Notes under the pieces: generated by a model
Told to the model about the DNA's origin: nothing
The model's input: the letters and a program-made list of their open reading frames with translations, nothing else
The model's database searches: none
Program-made: the position numbers and the translations under genes
In this document: positions 9,409 through 17,311 of the stretch, one piece after another
Layout of the letters: every line of letters begins with the position of its first letter
Numbering within the stretch: the first letter of the stretch is position 1
Origin: Myxococcales bacterium
GTDB taxonomy: Bacteria > Myxococcota_A > Polyangia > Fen-1088
Assembly (NCBI GenBank): GCA_003142855.1
Contig: PLNW01000083.1
Location: 1 to 64,000, forward strand
Length of the DNA: 64,000 nt
Direction of reading: 5' to 3'

Positions 9409-9912
9409 CTACTGTGCAATGACCCCGAAACGAACATTCACGAATCCGGCATGCCCCGCGGTCTTCAGCACCTTGCTGACCACATCGGAATCCGTGTCTT
9501 TGTCAGCCAGTAGGAGAATCCCGCTGGCCTCGGAGTTCTGCTCCTGCCCGGCCTGGGCGCGGTTCCCCTTGATGCTGACCAGCTTGGCGTACAGCCCTGG
9601 GATCTTGCCCTCCTCGTCCACGGGATCGGCCAGGAGGCCATGGGCGACGCGAGCCACCGGAGCATCGGCGACCTGGATGGCGGACTGGGTGATCGAAATG
9701 GTCAATTGCAGTTGCAGGCGTACCTGGCTGGTCGACGAGGGCAGGAGCAGTTCGGACTTGTTTTCCACCTCGGTGGCTTGGGCAGCGTAGGCCGCGAGCA
9801 GGAAGAACAGCAAGTTGGACAGAATGTCCATTAGCGCGGTCAGGTTCAGGGCGACTACCGGCGTACCGCCACTGGCCTGACCGCCGAATACGCTGCGTGT
9901 GCCGAAGCTCAT
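9409..9912 (-). CDS. ExbD/TolR-family motor subunit, copy 1 (AglS/AglQ-like)
   Basis: A 167-residue inner-membrane protein with a short cytoplasmic start, one transmembrane helix (LTALMDILSNLLFFLL) carrying the Asp that conducts protons in ExbD/TolR proteins, and a periplasmic domain. The same helix sequence recurs almost exactly in the next gene, so the pair are close paralogues. One TolQ with two TolR proteins is the composition of the AglR-AglQ-AglS motor of Myxococcus gliding. Its start overlaps the stop of the preceding gene by ATGA. It is the last gene of the long leftward operon. Confidence 0.85.
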   Translation of the reverse strand: MSFGTRSVFGGQASGGTPVVALNLTALMDILSNLLFFLLAAYAAQATEVENKSELLLPSSTSQVRLQLQLTISITQSAIQVADAPVARVAHGLLADPVDEEGKIPGLYAKLVSIKGNRAQAGQEQNSEASGILLLADKDTDSDVVSKVLKTAGHAGFVNVRFGVIAQ

Positions 9913-10469
9913 TTCACCACCGTGGAGACAACAACGGTCGGAAACAGCCCGACCGTTTGAATGGTTTTTCCCTGCTTGGCCTCGTATTCACGAGCCGCGT
10001 CCATGGTTCGAACCAGGACTTCGTACTTCACGCCCGTGTCGGGGGTGAGAATGACCGTATCCGATTTGGGATAGTGCTGCTTGATACCCCGCAGCTCCCG
10101 GGTCAGCTTGGCAAAGTCGTGTGTCGACCCGTGCAAGGGGATCTGGCGCGCCATTGCGTCCAGCTCTTCCTGCGAAAAGGCGGTGCCCAGCGCCGCCACC
10201 CGGAACCCGTCCTTCTGGACCGACACGTTCACGGTCACGGCGCGTTTCATGTCGGCCACGTCGCTGTCCTCGGCGGATTGCACCGGAACCGTGCCGTTGA
10301 TGACCATCACGATGGTCGCGCCGAAGGCGGCCAGCAGGAAGAACAGCAGGTTCGACAGGATGTCCATCAGCGCGGTCAGATTGAGCTGCACGAGCGCGAC
10401 CGGGGCCTCGCCGAACACATTCGTGCGCGGGCCTGCCGCTTCTTCGCCGGAATCGCCGCCGCCGGACAT
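9909..10469 (-). CDS. ExbD/TolR-family motor subunit, copy 2 (AglQ/AglS-like)
   Basis: A 186-residue paralogue of the following gene with the same proton-path helix (LTALMDILSNLLFFLL) near residue 35 and a longer periplasmic domain ending in GLFPTVVVSTVVK. The start at 10469 is internal to a longer open frame and is chosen because MSGGGDSGEEAAG precedes the helix at the family-normal distance and lies five bases after the ExbB stop. With ExbB and the other ExbD it should form a proton-driven motor in the inner membrane that pulls on periplasmic partners. Confidence 0.85.
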   Translation of the reverse strand: MSGGGDSGEEAAGPRTNVFGEAPVALVQLNLTALMDILSNLLFFLLAAFGATIVMVINGTVPVQSAEDSDVADMKRAVTVNVSVQKDGFRVAALGTAFSQEELDAMARQIPLHGSTHDFAKLTRELRGIKQHYPKSDTVILTPDTGVKYEVLVRTMDAAREYEAKQGKTIQTVGLFPTVVVSTVVK

Positions 10470-10474
10470 GGCTG

Positions 10475-11137
10475 CTACCTTGCCCCTGCCGATCCGCTGC
10501 GGGCGGGTGCCCCCCGCGTCTCCGGGCTCGTGAGCAGCCGATCCACCAGGGCCGCCGTGGCCTGCTCCATGCGGGTCATCTCGCGGTTCTGCTTGGCCGA
10601 AACCAGCAGGTAGGCAACCACCGTGACGGTGGCGACGGTCAGCCCGAAGAAGGTGTTGTAGAAGGCGACCGCCACGCCCTTCGACAGGGCCGCCTGGCGG
10701 GCCGCTGCGTCCACGGACTGCATGCCCGAGAATGAAATGATGAGGCCGTGAATGGTTCCCAGCAGCCCCAGCAGGGTGGCCAGGTTGGAAATGTGGGGCA
10801 GGGCTGCGGTGCCGCGCCGGAAGCGGGCCAGCTCCGTGACCGCGCAGGTCTCGACGTTGCGGCGAATTTCCTTCTCGCTGCGGTTGGCGCGTTCGATCGC
10901 GGCCAGCATCATCTTTTGCAGGGGATGGTTGCCGCCGCAAAGTTGTGCGGCCTTGCCGTAGTCGCCGGCGTCCACATGCGCCAGAACCTTGTCGCGCAGT
11001 GCCTCGATGTTCAGGCGAAAACCTATCCACAGGGTGTAAACGCGCTGAACGATGATCCCCACCGCGACCAGCGAGGTCGCCAGGATCCCGAACATGAAGA
11101 GGCCGCCAGCCAGCAATAGCTCAAGAATCACGAACAT
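10475..11137 (-). CDS. ExbB/TolQ/MotA-family motor subunit (AglR-like)
   Basis: A 220-residue inner-membrane protein with a hydrophobic first helix (LLLAGGLFMFGILATSLVAV), a cytoplasmic loop, and two further helices including the family signature (NLATLLGLLGTIHGLI) and AVAFYNTFFGL. The ATG at 11137 follows a strong GGAGG site, so longer in-frame extensions are rejected. It would form the pentameric proton channel around an ExbD dimer. The operon context with TPR, FHA/AgmX-tail and barrel proteins points to an Agl-like envelope machine rather than a TonB or Tol system. Confidence 0.88.
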   Translation of the reverse strand: MFVILELLLAGGLFMFGILATSLVAVGIIVQRVYTLWIGFRLNIEALRDKVLAHVDAGDYGKAAQLCGGNHPLQKMMLAAIERANRSEKEIRRNVETCAVTELARFRRGTAALPHISNLATLLGLLGTIHGLIISFSGMQSVDAAARQAALSKGVAVAFYNTFFGLTVATVTVVAYLLVSAKQNREMTRMEQATAALVDRLLTSPETRGAPARSGSAGAR

Positions 11138-11219
11138 CGAGTTCCTCCATGAGATGCGCCGCCGTGCGCGGCACAGAAAGAGAATCGCACGGTGCGATCC
11201 GGGTAAACAAGAATTGCCA

Positions 11220-11840
11220 TCATTCGATCCAGACCCCGCTATCGAAGTCGCCAGTCTGGCTGGCATAGCCCTCCTGCGCGGCTTTCCAAGCATCGAGGCG
11301 CGCCTGCACCTTGCTGCGCAAGTCCAATGACGAGGCCCGCCTCTGCTTGCCCTTGGCCTCCTGGGTTTCGATGGCTTTCTCGAAATCCTTGAGTGAAGCC
11401 AGTGGCACCTTGCCAATGCGCACGAGCTGCCGTTGCTTGACCAGGTCAAGGCGGGCGCGGGACGTGACGACTTCCTGCTCGGCCACGTCTGCGTCGGATT
11501 CCGCGACGTCGAGGCGCGCCTCAAGATAGTCCTGTTCAGCACGGGTGACCTTGCGCAAGGCTGACACCCGCGACGCCCGTCCGGCGGATGAGGACAGCCG
11601 CTTTTCGCTGCGACCCTGGCGCTCGTCGAGTTGGTCCAGCGCCGCGCGCAGGGCGCGAATACGTTCTTCTGCCTCGTCTTGGCGGTTGCGCGCGATGATC
11701 ACGTCGTTTTCCGCGTCGAAGATTTCTTGGCGCGCATCTCGCGGCAGGCGTTCCCGTTCAACCCGGCTGAGGCTGGGCGCACTGGTGCCACACGTCCCGG
11801 TCAGCAGCAAGATCACGACCGACCAACGCAGCGCGATCAT
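11220..11840 (-). CDS. Coiled-coil lipoprotein of the envelope-motor operon
   Basis: A 206-residue protein with a lipoprotein signal (start MIALRWSVVILLLTGTC, lipid Cys at 17). The rest is almost entirely charged heptad-rich helix from about 35 to 185, with many Arg, Glu and Ala and a second helical section around VEVVTSRARLDLVKQ-type sequence. No family is recognised. It overlaps the large TPR gene by ATGA and precedes ExbB, so a periplasmic spacer or connector in the machine is plausible. The final DFDSGVWIE may be an interaction tail. Confidence 0.75.
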   Translation of the reverse strand: MIALRWSVVILLLTGTCGTSAPSLSRVERERLPRDARQEIFDAENDVIIARNRQDEAEERIRALRAALDQLDERQGRSEKRLSSSAGRASRVSALRKVTRAEQDYLEARLDVAESDADVAEQEVVTSRARLDLVKQRQLVRIGKVPLASLKDFEKAIETQEAKGKQRRASSLDLRSKVQARLDAWKAAQEGYASQTGDFDSGVWIE

Positions 11841-14800
11841 TTTCCAACCTCCTTGCCCGCAGGTTTCACAGCGTGTGCAGGTGCCAGTCCGAGCTTGAGC
11901 AGCCGTCCCAGTTCGGGATGGTCTGCCGGTCCCCCCACGGTGGCGGGCAGTCCTCCCGCCTTGCCGAGCTCGGCCTTGGCCTTGTCCACATGACCATAGA
12001 AAGCGTAGTGCGCGGCCAGGTTGAAGCGTGCGGCGCGATCCGATCCGTCGAGCGAAACCGCCTTCTCGAAGGCATCGGCTGCCTCTTGTGGTTCGGCCAG
12101 TCGCTGCAAGGCAACCCCACGCAGGTTGTAGATCTCGGCCCGTTTGGGCGCCACGCTCTCGGCCCGTTCCAACAAGAGCAGGGCCACGCCCAGATCTCCG
12201 GCGCCCAGGTGCATCTCGGCCAACTTGAGCAACGAGGGAACGTCCTTGGGGTTCTTGAGGAGCACCTTGCGCAGCGGTGCTGCGGCCGGCAGGTCAGCGC
12301 CTGCGTGCGACTTAGTTTGCGGGTACATAGTGATGACATCGGGCATGGGTTCGCCCAGCAGACAGCTGCGCGCGGCCTCGGTCACGATCATGGCGCCCTT
12401 GGCCTTCTTGCTGCACAGGGTGCGGGCTTCGGCGGCGCGCGCATCGGCATCGGCAGCCTGGTTTTCGATCACACTCTTGAGCTGCTTGCTCTCGTCCGCC
12501 CCCAGCCCGGGCGGCAGCTCGAGACCACGCAGAAACAAGGCGTACTTGGCGTAGGCGTCCGCCACGCGCGAGATCCCGGCCATGGCCCAGCGGGCGTCAC
12601 GTGAGCCGATCACCGAGGCAAAGGCGCGGTCCACGGTCTGCAGCAAGGCCACTTTGCCGTCGACGGTGCCCACCACGTCGTCGGGCTTGGCCGCGAAGTT
12701 GCGGAACTGGGCATAGGTGATCTCTCCCAGCAGGAAGCGGGCGCGCGCCGCCGCCTCGGCGGCCGGCCCCGAGGTGGCCGGGTCGAAGGCCACGCGGGCC
12801 AGTATGCGCCCTGCCTCCTCGTGATCGCCGCGCTGATAGCTGAGGTAGCCGCGGAAGAAAGTCGCCACCGTGCTGGTCAGGGTGTTCGATGCCAACACAT
12901 CCTCGAGCACACTGAGATTCCCCGAGCGCGCCAGCAGCAGAAGCAACTCATCCACGCGCGCGGCATTGCCGTGCTCGGCGTACTTGACGATCTCCTTGGC
13001 CGCCACCGCCTCGCCCGTGACGGCGTGAATAGAGGCCGCGGTGTACAGGCGATCGCTGGCTTCCTTGGCGCCCGGATTGGCGGCTACGGCGGCCGCCATG
13101 TACTTGCCTGCCTTGCCCAGATCGGCACTGTCCGAGGCCACGGTGGCCAGCGCCGAGAGCACGTCGACGCGTCGCTGGGACTGGGGATAATCGACCAGGA
13201 ACTGATCGCCCAGCTCGTAGAAACGCTCGATGTCCCCGTTGGCTCGGGCCACCAGCAGGGTGTTGTAGAAAGCTTGCTCGCCCAGCTCGCTGCCCTTATG
13301 CCGCTTGGCCATGCCGAGCAGTTGCTCTTCTCGATCGCCGGTGTCGGTAACGGTCACCTCGGCCACCTGGCGCTGGGCCGCCTTGCTCACGATGTCGCGC
13401 AATTCGGCCTTCAGCCCCTCGTTGCCCAGGCGCGCATTAGCGATGAGTCGCCGGCCCATGGTGGCAATGCCTTCGAGATCGTCGGCTTGTCGAAGTGAAT
13501 CGAGGGTCAGGTGCGCGGCGGCTGTGCCCTCGGTGGTTGACGGATACTGCATCGCCACGGCGAAGAAGAGTTGAGCCGCGCGATCATAGTCGCCCGCCTC
13601 GTAGACGCTGCGAGCGATGGATAGTTTGATGCCCATCACCGACTCGTGACCGGGCGTCTCGCGGATGATCTGGCGGCCCAGCGCGCGCACGCCGGCCCAG
13701 GCCATGGCGCGCTCCAGGCGTCCCAGGCTGGAATCCTCCAGCGCCTTCTGATAGGCCGAGATGGCGTTGAGCCGCGCGTCGGTGACATCCTTGACGTTGC
13801 CGGCGCTGACCGCGACGTCTTCATAGGCCCGTCCCGCATCGTAGTAGCGCCGGCTGGCCAGCAGAGTCTCGGCCAGGTTCTGTTGCATTTCTGTGCGTGA
13901 GGCCGAGGTGTCGAAGCGGGCCAGGTAGGCGCTATAGGCGTTGGCCACCCCGCCCAGGGTCTGCGTGTCCTGCGAATCCTTGGCCGCCACATGCGCGCGT
14001 GTAGCCAAATCGCGCGCGTAGACCTCGATTTCGCTCACCAATCGCTCGCGCTTGTCTGCGGGCAGTCGGTAGTCGACCAGCCGGGCGTCGAGCACGCGCA
14101 CCATGCGGCCGATGTCCTCGGCGGGTTGATCGAAAACCTTGCCCTTCACGATGCTGTCGTGCAGACGGCGCGCCATCTCGATGGCGTCGTCATCTCCCGG
14201 CGAGGCGTTCATGACCTCGCGAAGTACGGACACCGCTTGCACGCTCATTTCCTTCAGAGTGAAGCGGTTGGCCAGCCGGCGCATGGCCGCCAGGTAGTCG
14301 AGGGACGAGGCCGCCAGGCCGCGGAAATAGGGAACCGCCGGCTTGTCGGGAAACACATCGGGATAGCAGTAGGCCAGATCCACCAATGCCTCGCGCACGA
14401 CGTTCAGGCTCTTTTGCGTGGAGACCAGGGCTTCTTCGTTCTGGCTCTGCTTGCCCCGATCCCGCAGCACCTGTTCAAAAAGGCGAACCGCCCCCTTGCA
14501 GTCCTGGCGATTCACGCGCACCCAGCCCAGTTTGTAGCGAGCCAGGGCGTGAACATGGCTGTGGGGCGCGGCCAGGATGAGGTTGTAGTAGCGCTCGGCC
14601 TTGGTGAGATCGTTGCCGTCGAAGGCGTGATCGCCCAGCGCCAAGTAGGCATCGAAGCGATAGCGGCTCTTCGGGTAGTTCTCGATCACCTTCTCGTAGG
14701 TCTCGCGCATGTCGTCGAATTCGCCCAGCTCGCGATACTCGTGCGCCATGAGGAAAGTGGCCTCGTCGGCTCGGGCATAGCTGGGGAATTCCCGCAGCAG

Positions 14801-15151
14801 CCGGCTGTACACGCCGATGGCCAGGTTCTTGAGCAGCCGGGCCTCGGGGGCTTCGACCGCGCGCGAGTCGTCGCCACGCGCCCGCCGCCTCTCGTACATG
14901 ACCAACCAGGCGTAGCGTGCCCGTTCAGTGTAGAGCTCGGCCAGGCGCATGTGCAGGTCGGGAAGATACGAGGCGCCGCGCGCCTTCTGGATCATGATCT
15001 TGGTTTGCGTGATGGCGAAGTCCACCTTGCGCCCGGCCAGCACCCACTGGGTGCTGGGATCGACCGGAGGCGGGCGCAGCGGCGGTGCTGAGGCACAGCC
15101 CAAGAGCAGCCCGGTCACGAGCGCGGAAAGGATCACCCGACGGCCCGTCAT
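11837..15151 (-). CDS. Large tetratricopeptide-repeat lipoprotein (GltI/AgmK-like context)
   Basis: A 1104-residue TPR protein. The start at 15151 overlaps the upstream stop by ATGA and gives a clean lipoprotein signal (VILSALVTGLLLGCAS). Helical repeats fill most of the chain, for example LYTERARYAWLVMYERRRA, RFDAYLALGDHAFDGND and near the end LLKLAEMHLGAGDLGVA and IYNLRGVALQRLAEPQEA. Such proteins scaffold periplasmic or outer-membrane assemblies. Between ExbB/ExbD and barrel genes, it matches the kind of TPR protein found in Myxococcus Glt and Nfs clusters. The individual Glt equivalence is inferred from context and would need alignment. Confidence 0.8.
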   Translation of the reverse strand: MTGRRVILSALVTGLLLGCASAPPLRPPPVDPSTQWVLAGRKVDFAITQTKIMIQKARGASYLPDLHMRLAELYTERARYAWLVMYERRRARGDDSRAVEAPEARLLKNLAIGVYSRLLREFPSYARADEATFLMAHEYRELGEFDDMRETYEKVIENYPKSRYRFDAYLALGDHAFDGNDLTKAERYYNLILAAPHSHVHALARYKLGWVRVNRQDCKGAVRLFEQVLRDRGKQSQNEEALVSTQKSLNVVREALVDLAYCYPDVFPDKPAVPYFRGLAASSLDYLAAMRRLANRFTLKEMSVQAVSVLREVMNASPGDDDAIEMARRLHDSIVKGKVFDQPAEDIGRMVRVLDARLVDYRLPADKRERLVSEIEVYARDLATRAHVAAKDSQDTQTLGGVANAYSAYLARFDTSASRTEMQQNLAETLLASRRYYDAGRAYEDVAVSAGNVKDVTDARLNAISAYQKALEDSSLGRLERAMAWAGVRALGRQIIRETPGHESVMGIKLSIARSVYEAGDYDRAAQLFFAVAMQYPSTTEGTAAAHLTLDSLRQADDLEGIATMGRRLIANARLGNEGLKAELRDIVSKAAQRQVAEVTVTDTGDREEQLLGMAKRHKGSELGEQAFYNTLLVARANGDIERFYELGDQFLVDYPQSQRRVDVLSALATVASDSADLGKAGKYMAAAVAANPGAKEASDRLYTAASIHAVTGEAVAAKEIVKYAEHGNAARVDELLLLLARSGNLSVLEDVLASNTLTSTVATFFRGYLSYQRGDHEEAGRILARVAFDPATSGPAAEAAARARFLLGEITYAQFRNFAAKPDDVVGTVDGKVALLQTVDRAFASVIGSRDARWAMAGISRVADAYAKYALFLRGLELPPGLGADESKQLKSVIENQAADADARAAEARTLCSKKAKGAMIVTEAARSCLLGEPMPDVITMYPQTKSHAGADLPAAAPLRKVLLKNPKDVPSLLKLAEMHLGAGDLGVALLLLERAESVAPKRAEIYNLRGVALQRLAEPQEAADAFEKAVSLDGSDRAARFNLAAHYAFYGHVDKAKAELGKAGGLPATVGGPADHPELGRLLKLGLAPAHAVKPAGKEVGK

Positions 15152-16647
15152 CGCAAGCACCTGTCGTCGGAGATGACCGAGAAATCGCCGAGTTCGTCGG
15201 ACCAATACTCGCCGTCGAAACGATAAAACACATGGTCCGAGCCGTAGGGCAACTCACCCGATCGCGCAGTCAAGTGGCTGGCCCGGTTGCCCCCAGGCTT
15301 CATCAGACCGGCGCCGATCTCGTAGTCAATCAGGCTCATCTGTTCGTCGACCCGCAGAAGTTCGTCAGCCACTGAATCGACGGCACGACGCAAGCCCCGT
15401 TTCAGTGTGTCCTCGGTGTAGGCCAAACGCTCGCCATAGAGAGCCTGCAGATGTTCGGCCAGCCGGGCGTCTCCCACGCGCGACGCCAGTGCCTTTTCGG
15501 TTCGCAGGCGCGTGCGCATGCGCGCCCACGGCGCCAGTCGCGTTCCCCACGCAGCCCATTGCTCGATCTGCGGATCTTCGCGCAGACCCTCTCGATCGCG
15601 CGCCTTGCGCACGAGGGCTCCATAGTGCTCACGAAAATCCCTCACCGCCAGGTGGGCCGCGCGGTACTGACACAGACGACGAAGCGCCATGGCGCGAATC
15701 AGGTCGCGTTCCGGGGCAAACAGGCGCCGATAGATGGGCGCTCCCAGACCCACCAGCATGCCCAGCGAGCGCTGGTTGTCCTCGCTGGCGATACGGTCCC
15801 AGGCCCACTCCAGCATCACCACGTCCTGTTCCACCAAGGGCAGGTGAACCTGTGCGTAGAAGGTCCACGCCTCCTCGTAGTTTTTGCGCTCGTAGAGCAC
15901 GCGGGCCAGGGCCAGACTGGCGAGATTGCGCACATCGGCCGGCGCCGCGGCGTTGTCCAGGATCTGGCGCAGCAGTTTCTCCGCGCCTTCGTCGTTGCGC
16001 TGGGCCACGCGATCCACCGCCAGCAGGTAGCGGGCGCGCCACCCATACAGCCGATCGGTGGCCGCCAGAGCCTCAAGCCGCGCCCGTCCCCAGCCACCGA
16101 AGCCCAGGCGCAAGTCGCCCAGCGCCTGCAGATACTCGACGAAGTCCGCCACGTCGGGTTCCAGGTCGCCGTATTGACTGCCGTAGACCACGCCGTCGAG
16201 GAAACGCCATTCCTCGATCAGCCCCCGCTCATAGAGCGGCTTGAGCGCGCCCAGGGTCTTGCCCAGCAAGTCGGGCGATCGGCGGCCACTCAGGACCTCC
16301 AGGTAGTATTCGATGCCGGCCTGGACCAACCCCAACTCGGTGAGCGCGCCGGCCAGGCGAAACGCGGCGGCGTCCCGTCGCAGATCGGTTTCTGGCAACG
16401 CCGCATACAGGTCGTGAAGCACAGCCGCGCCTTGGCTGAGATTCTTGGCATTCAGCAATTCCAGGCCGCGGTCCATGCGCTCGTCGGCGTCCGCCGGCGC
16501 CTCGGCAGGCTGATTGGGTTCCGCGGGTGGAGCGGCACCAGGCGTGGCTGGTGCCGCAGCCGCAGCAGGAGCCGTCGCCGCCGCAGGGGGGGCTGCTGTT
16601 GCCGTGGCTGCCGCCAGCCACAGCCAGGGAAGGATCGGCGTGATCAT
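15148..16647 (-). CDS. Exported TPR-like protein of the envelope-motor operon
   Basis: A 499-residue secreted protein. The ATG at 16647 overlaps the barrel-gene stop by ATGA. A signal peptide (ILPWLWLAAATATAAP) is followed by an Ala/Pro-rich linker to about residue 50 and then helical repeats (RMDRGLELLNAKNLSQGAAV, LLRQILDNAAAPADVR, LARVLYERKNYEEAW). The C-terminus is non-repetitive, with aromatic and acidic residues (DHVFYRFDGEYWSDELGD). The apparent 739-residue open frame continues upstream only by chance inside the barrel gene. A periplasmic connector role beside the FHA/AgmX-tail protein is inferred, and the gene may correspond to an AglT/GltE-type component. Confidence 0.78.
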   Translation of the reverse strand: MITPILPWLWLAAATATAAPPAAATAPAAAAAPATPGAAPPAEPNQPAEAPADADERMDRGLELLNAKNLSQGAAVLHDLYAALPETDLRRDAAAFRLAGALTELGLVQAGIEYYLEVLSGRRSPDLLGKTLGALKPLYERGLIEEWRFLDGVVYGSQYGDLEPDVADFVEYLQALGDLRLGFGGWGRARLEALAATDRLYGWRARYLLAVDRVAQRNDEGAEKLLRQILDNAAAPADVRNLASLALARVLYERKNYEEAWTFYAQVHLPLVEQDVVMLEWAWDRIASEDNQRSLGMLVGLGAPIYRRLFAPERDLIRAMALRRLCQYRAAHLAVRDFREHYGALVRKARDREGLREDPQIEQWAAWGTRLAPWARMRTRLRTEKALASRVGDARLAEHLQALYGERLAYTEDTLKRGLRRAVDSVADELLRVDEQMSLIDYEIGAGLMKPGGNRASHLTARSGELPYGSDHVFYRFDGEYWSDELGDFSVISDDRCLR

Positions 16648-17297
16648 CGCTCGTCGCCCCCCCACGCAAACGCCGCGCCCAGCGCCACGTGCACCTCGTT
16701 GCGCGTGTCCCAGTGGTTGAAGAACACGTAGTCGCGAACATCCAGGCAGAACGAGACGTGGGGGCTGACGAAGACCCGGAAAATGATCCCGACATCGGGA
16801 CCGACCAGATACGCCTGTGGATTGACGTATCGGGCCATCGCCACACCGAAGGGCAGCGACACGTCCAGGTGGATCAAGCGCCGGTTGAATACAGAAAATT
16901 TTCCATACAAGGGCGTCAACATCAGATTGGACGAGAGGGTGAAATCGAGGGCCGAGATCTCGGTGGGCTGTACGTTGAAGTTCTCCAGCAGCTCCGTCTT
17001 CAATCCGGTATCGAGTTGCTTGTACACGTAAGCGCCATGAATGACCTCCCAGGCCCAGGAATTGCTCATGTGATAGGTGAACGATCCGCCGACGGTCAGC
17101 CCCTTGTTGAAGGCGTTGATGGGCAGGATTCCGGCGGCCACGGTCAACTCGCCGCCCAGCCGGAAGAGCCGACTTTGCACGGCGTAGGCCGCGACCTTTT
17201 CCTCGTCGATGTTGTCCTCGGCATAGGCGGTTTGACCGACCAGACAGACGGTGGCAAGAATCAGAAACGTGGTGGGCAGGAAGGGGAAGCGTCTCAT
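16644..17297 (-). CDS. Outer-membrane beta-barrel protein of the envelope-motor operon
   Basis: A 217-residue protein with a signal peptide (MRRFPFLPTTFLILATVCLVGQTAYA) and alternating hydrophobic strands rich in Tyr, Phe and Gly (GGSFTYHMSNSWAWEV, DVSLPFGVAMARYVN), ending in HVALGAAFAWGGDER. It resembles the outer-membrane beta-barrel group common in myxobacteria. The ATG at 17297 has GGAG about eight bases upstream, and an in-frame ATG at 17309 is the alternative. It sits between the FHA/AgmX-tail gene and a TPR gene, as barrels do in Glt-like clusters, and would anchor the machine in the outer membrane. Confidence 0.8.
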   Translation of the reverse strand: MRRFPFLPTTFLILATVCLVGQTAYAEDNIDEEKVAAYAVQSRLFRLGGELTVAAGILPINAFNKGLTVGGSFTYHMSNSWAWEVIHGAYVYKQLDTGLKTELLENFNVQPTEISALDFTLSSNLMLTPLYGKFSVFNRRLIHLDVSLPFGVAMARYVNPQAYLVGPDVGIIFRVFVSPHVSFCLDVRDYVFFNHWDTRNEVHVALGAAFAWGGDER

Positions 17298-17311
17298 GCG
17301 GATCTCCATGT

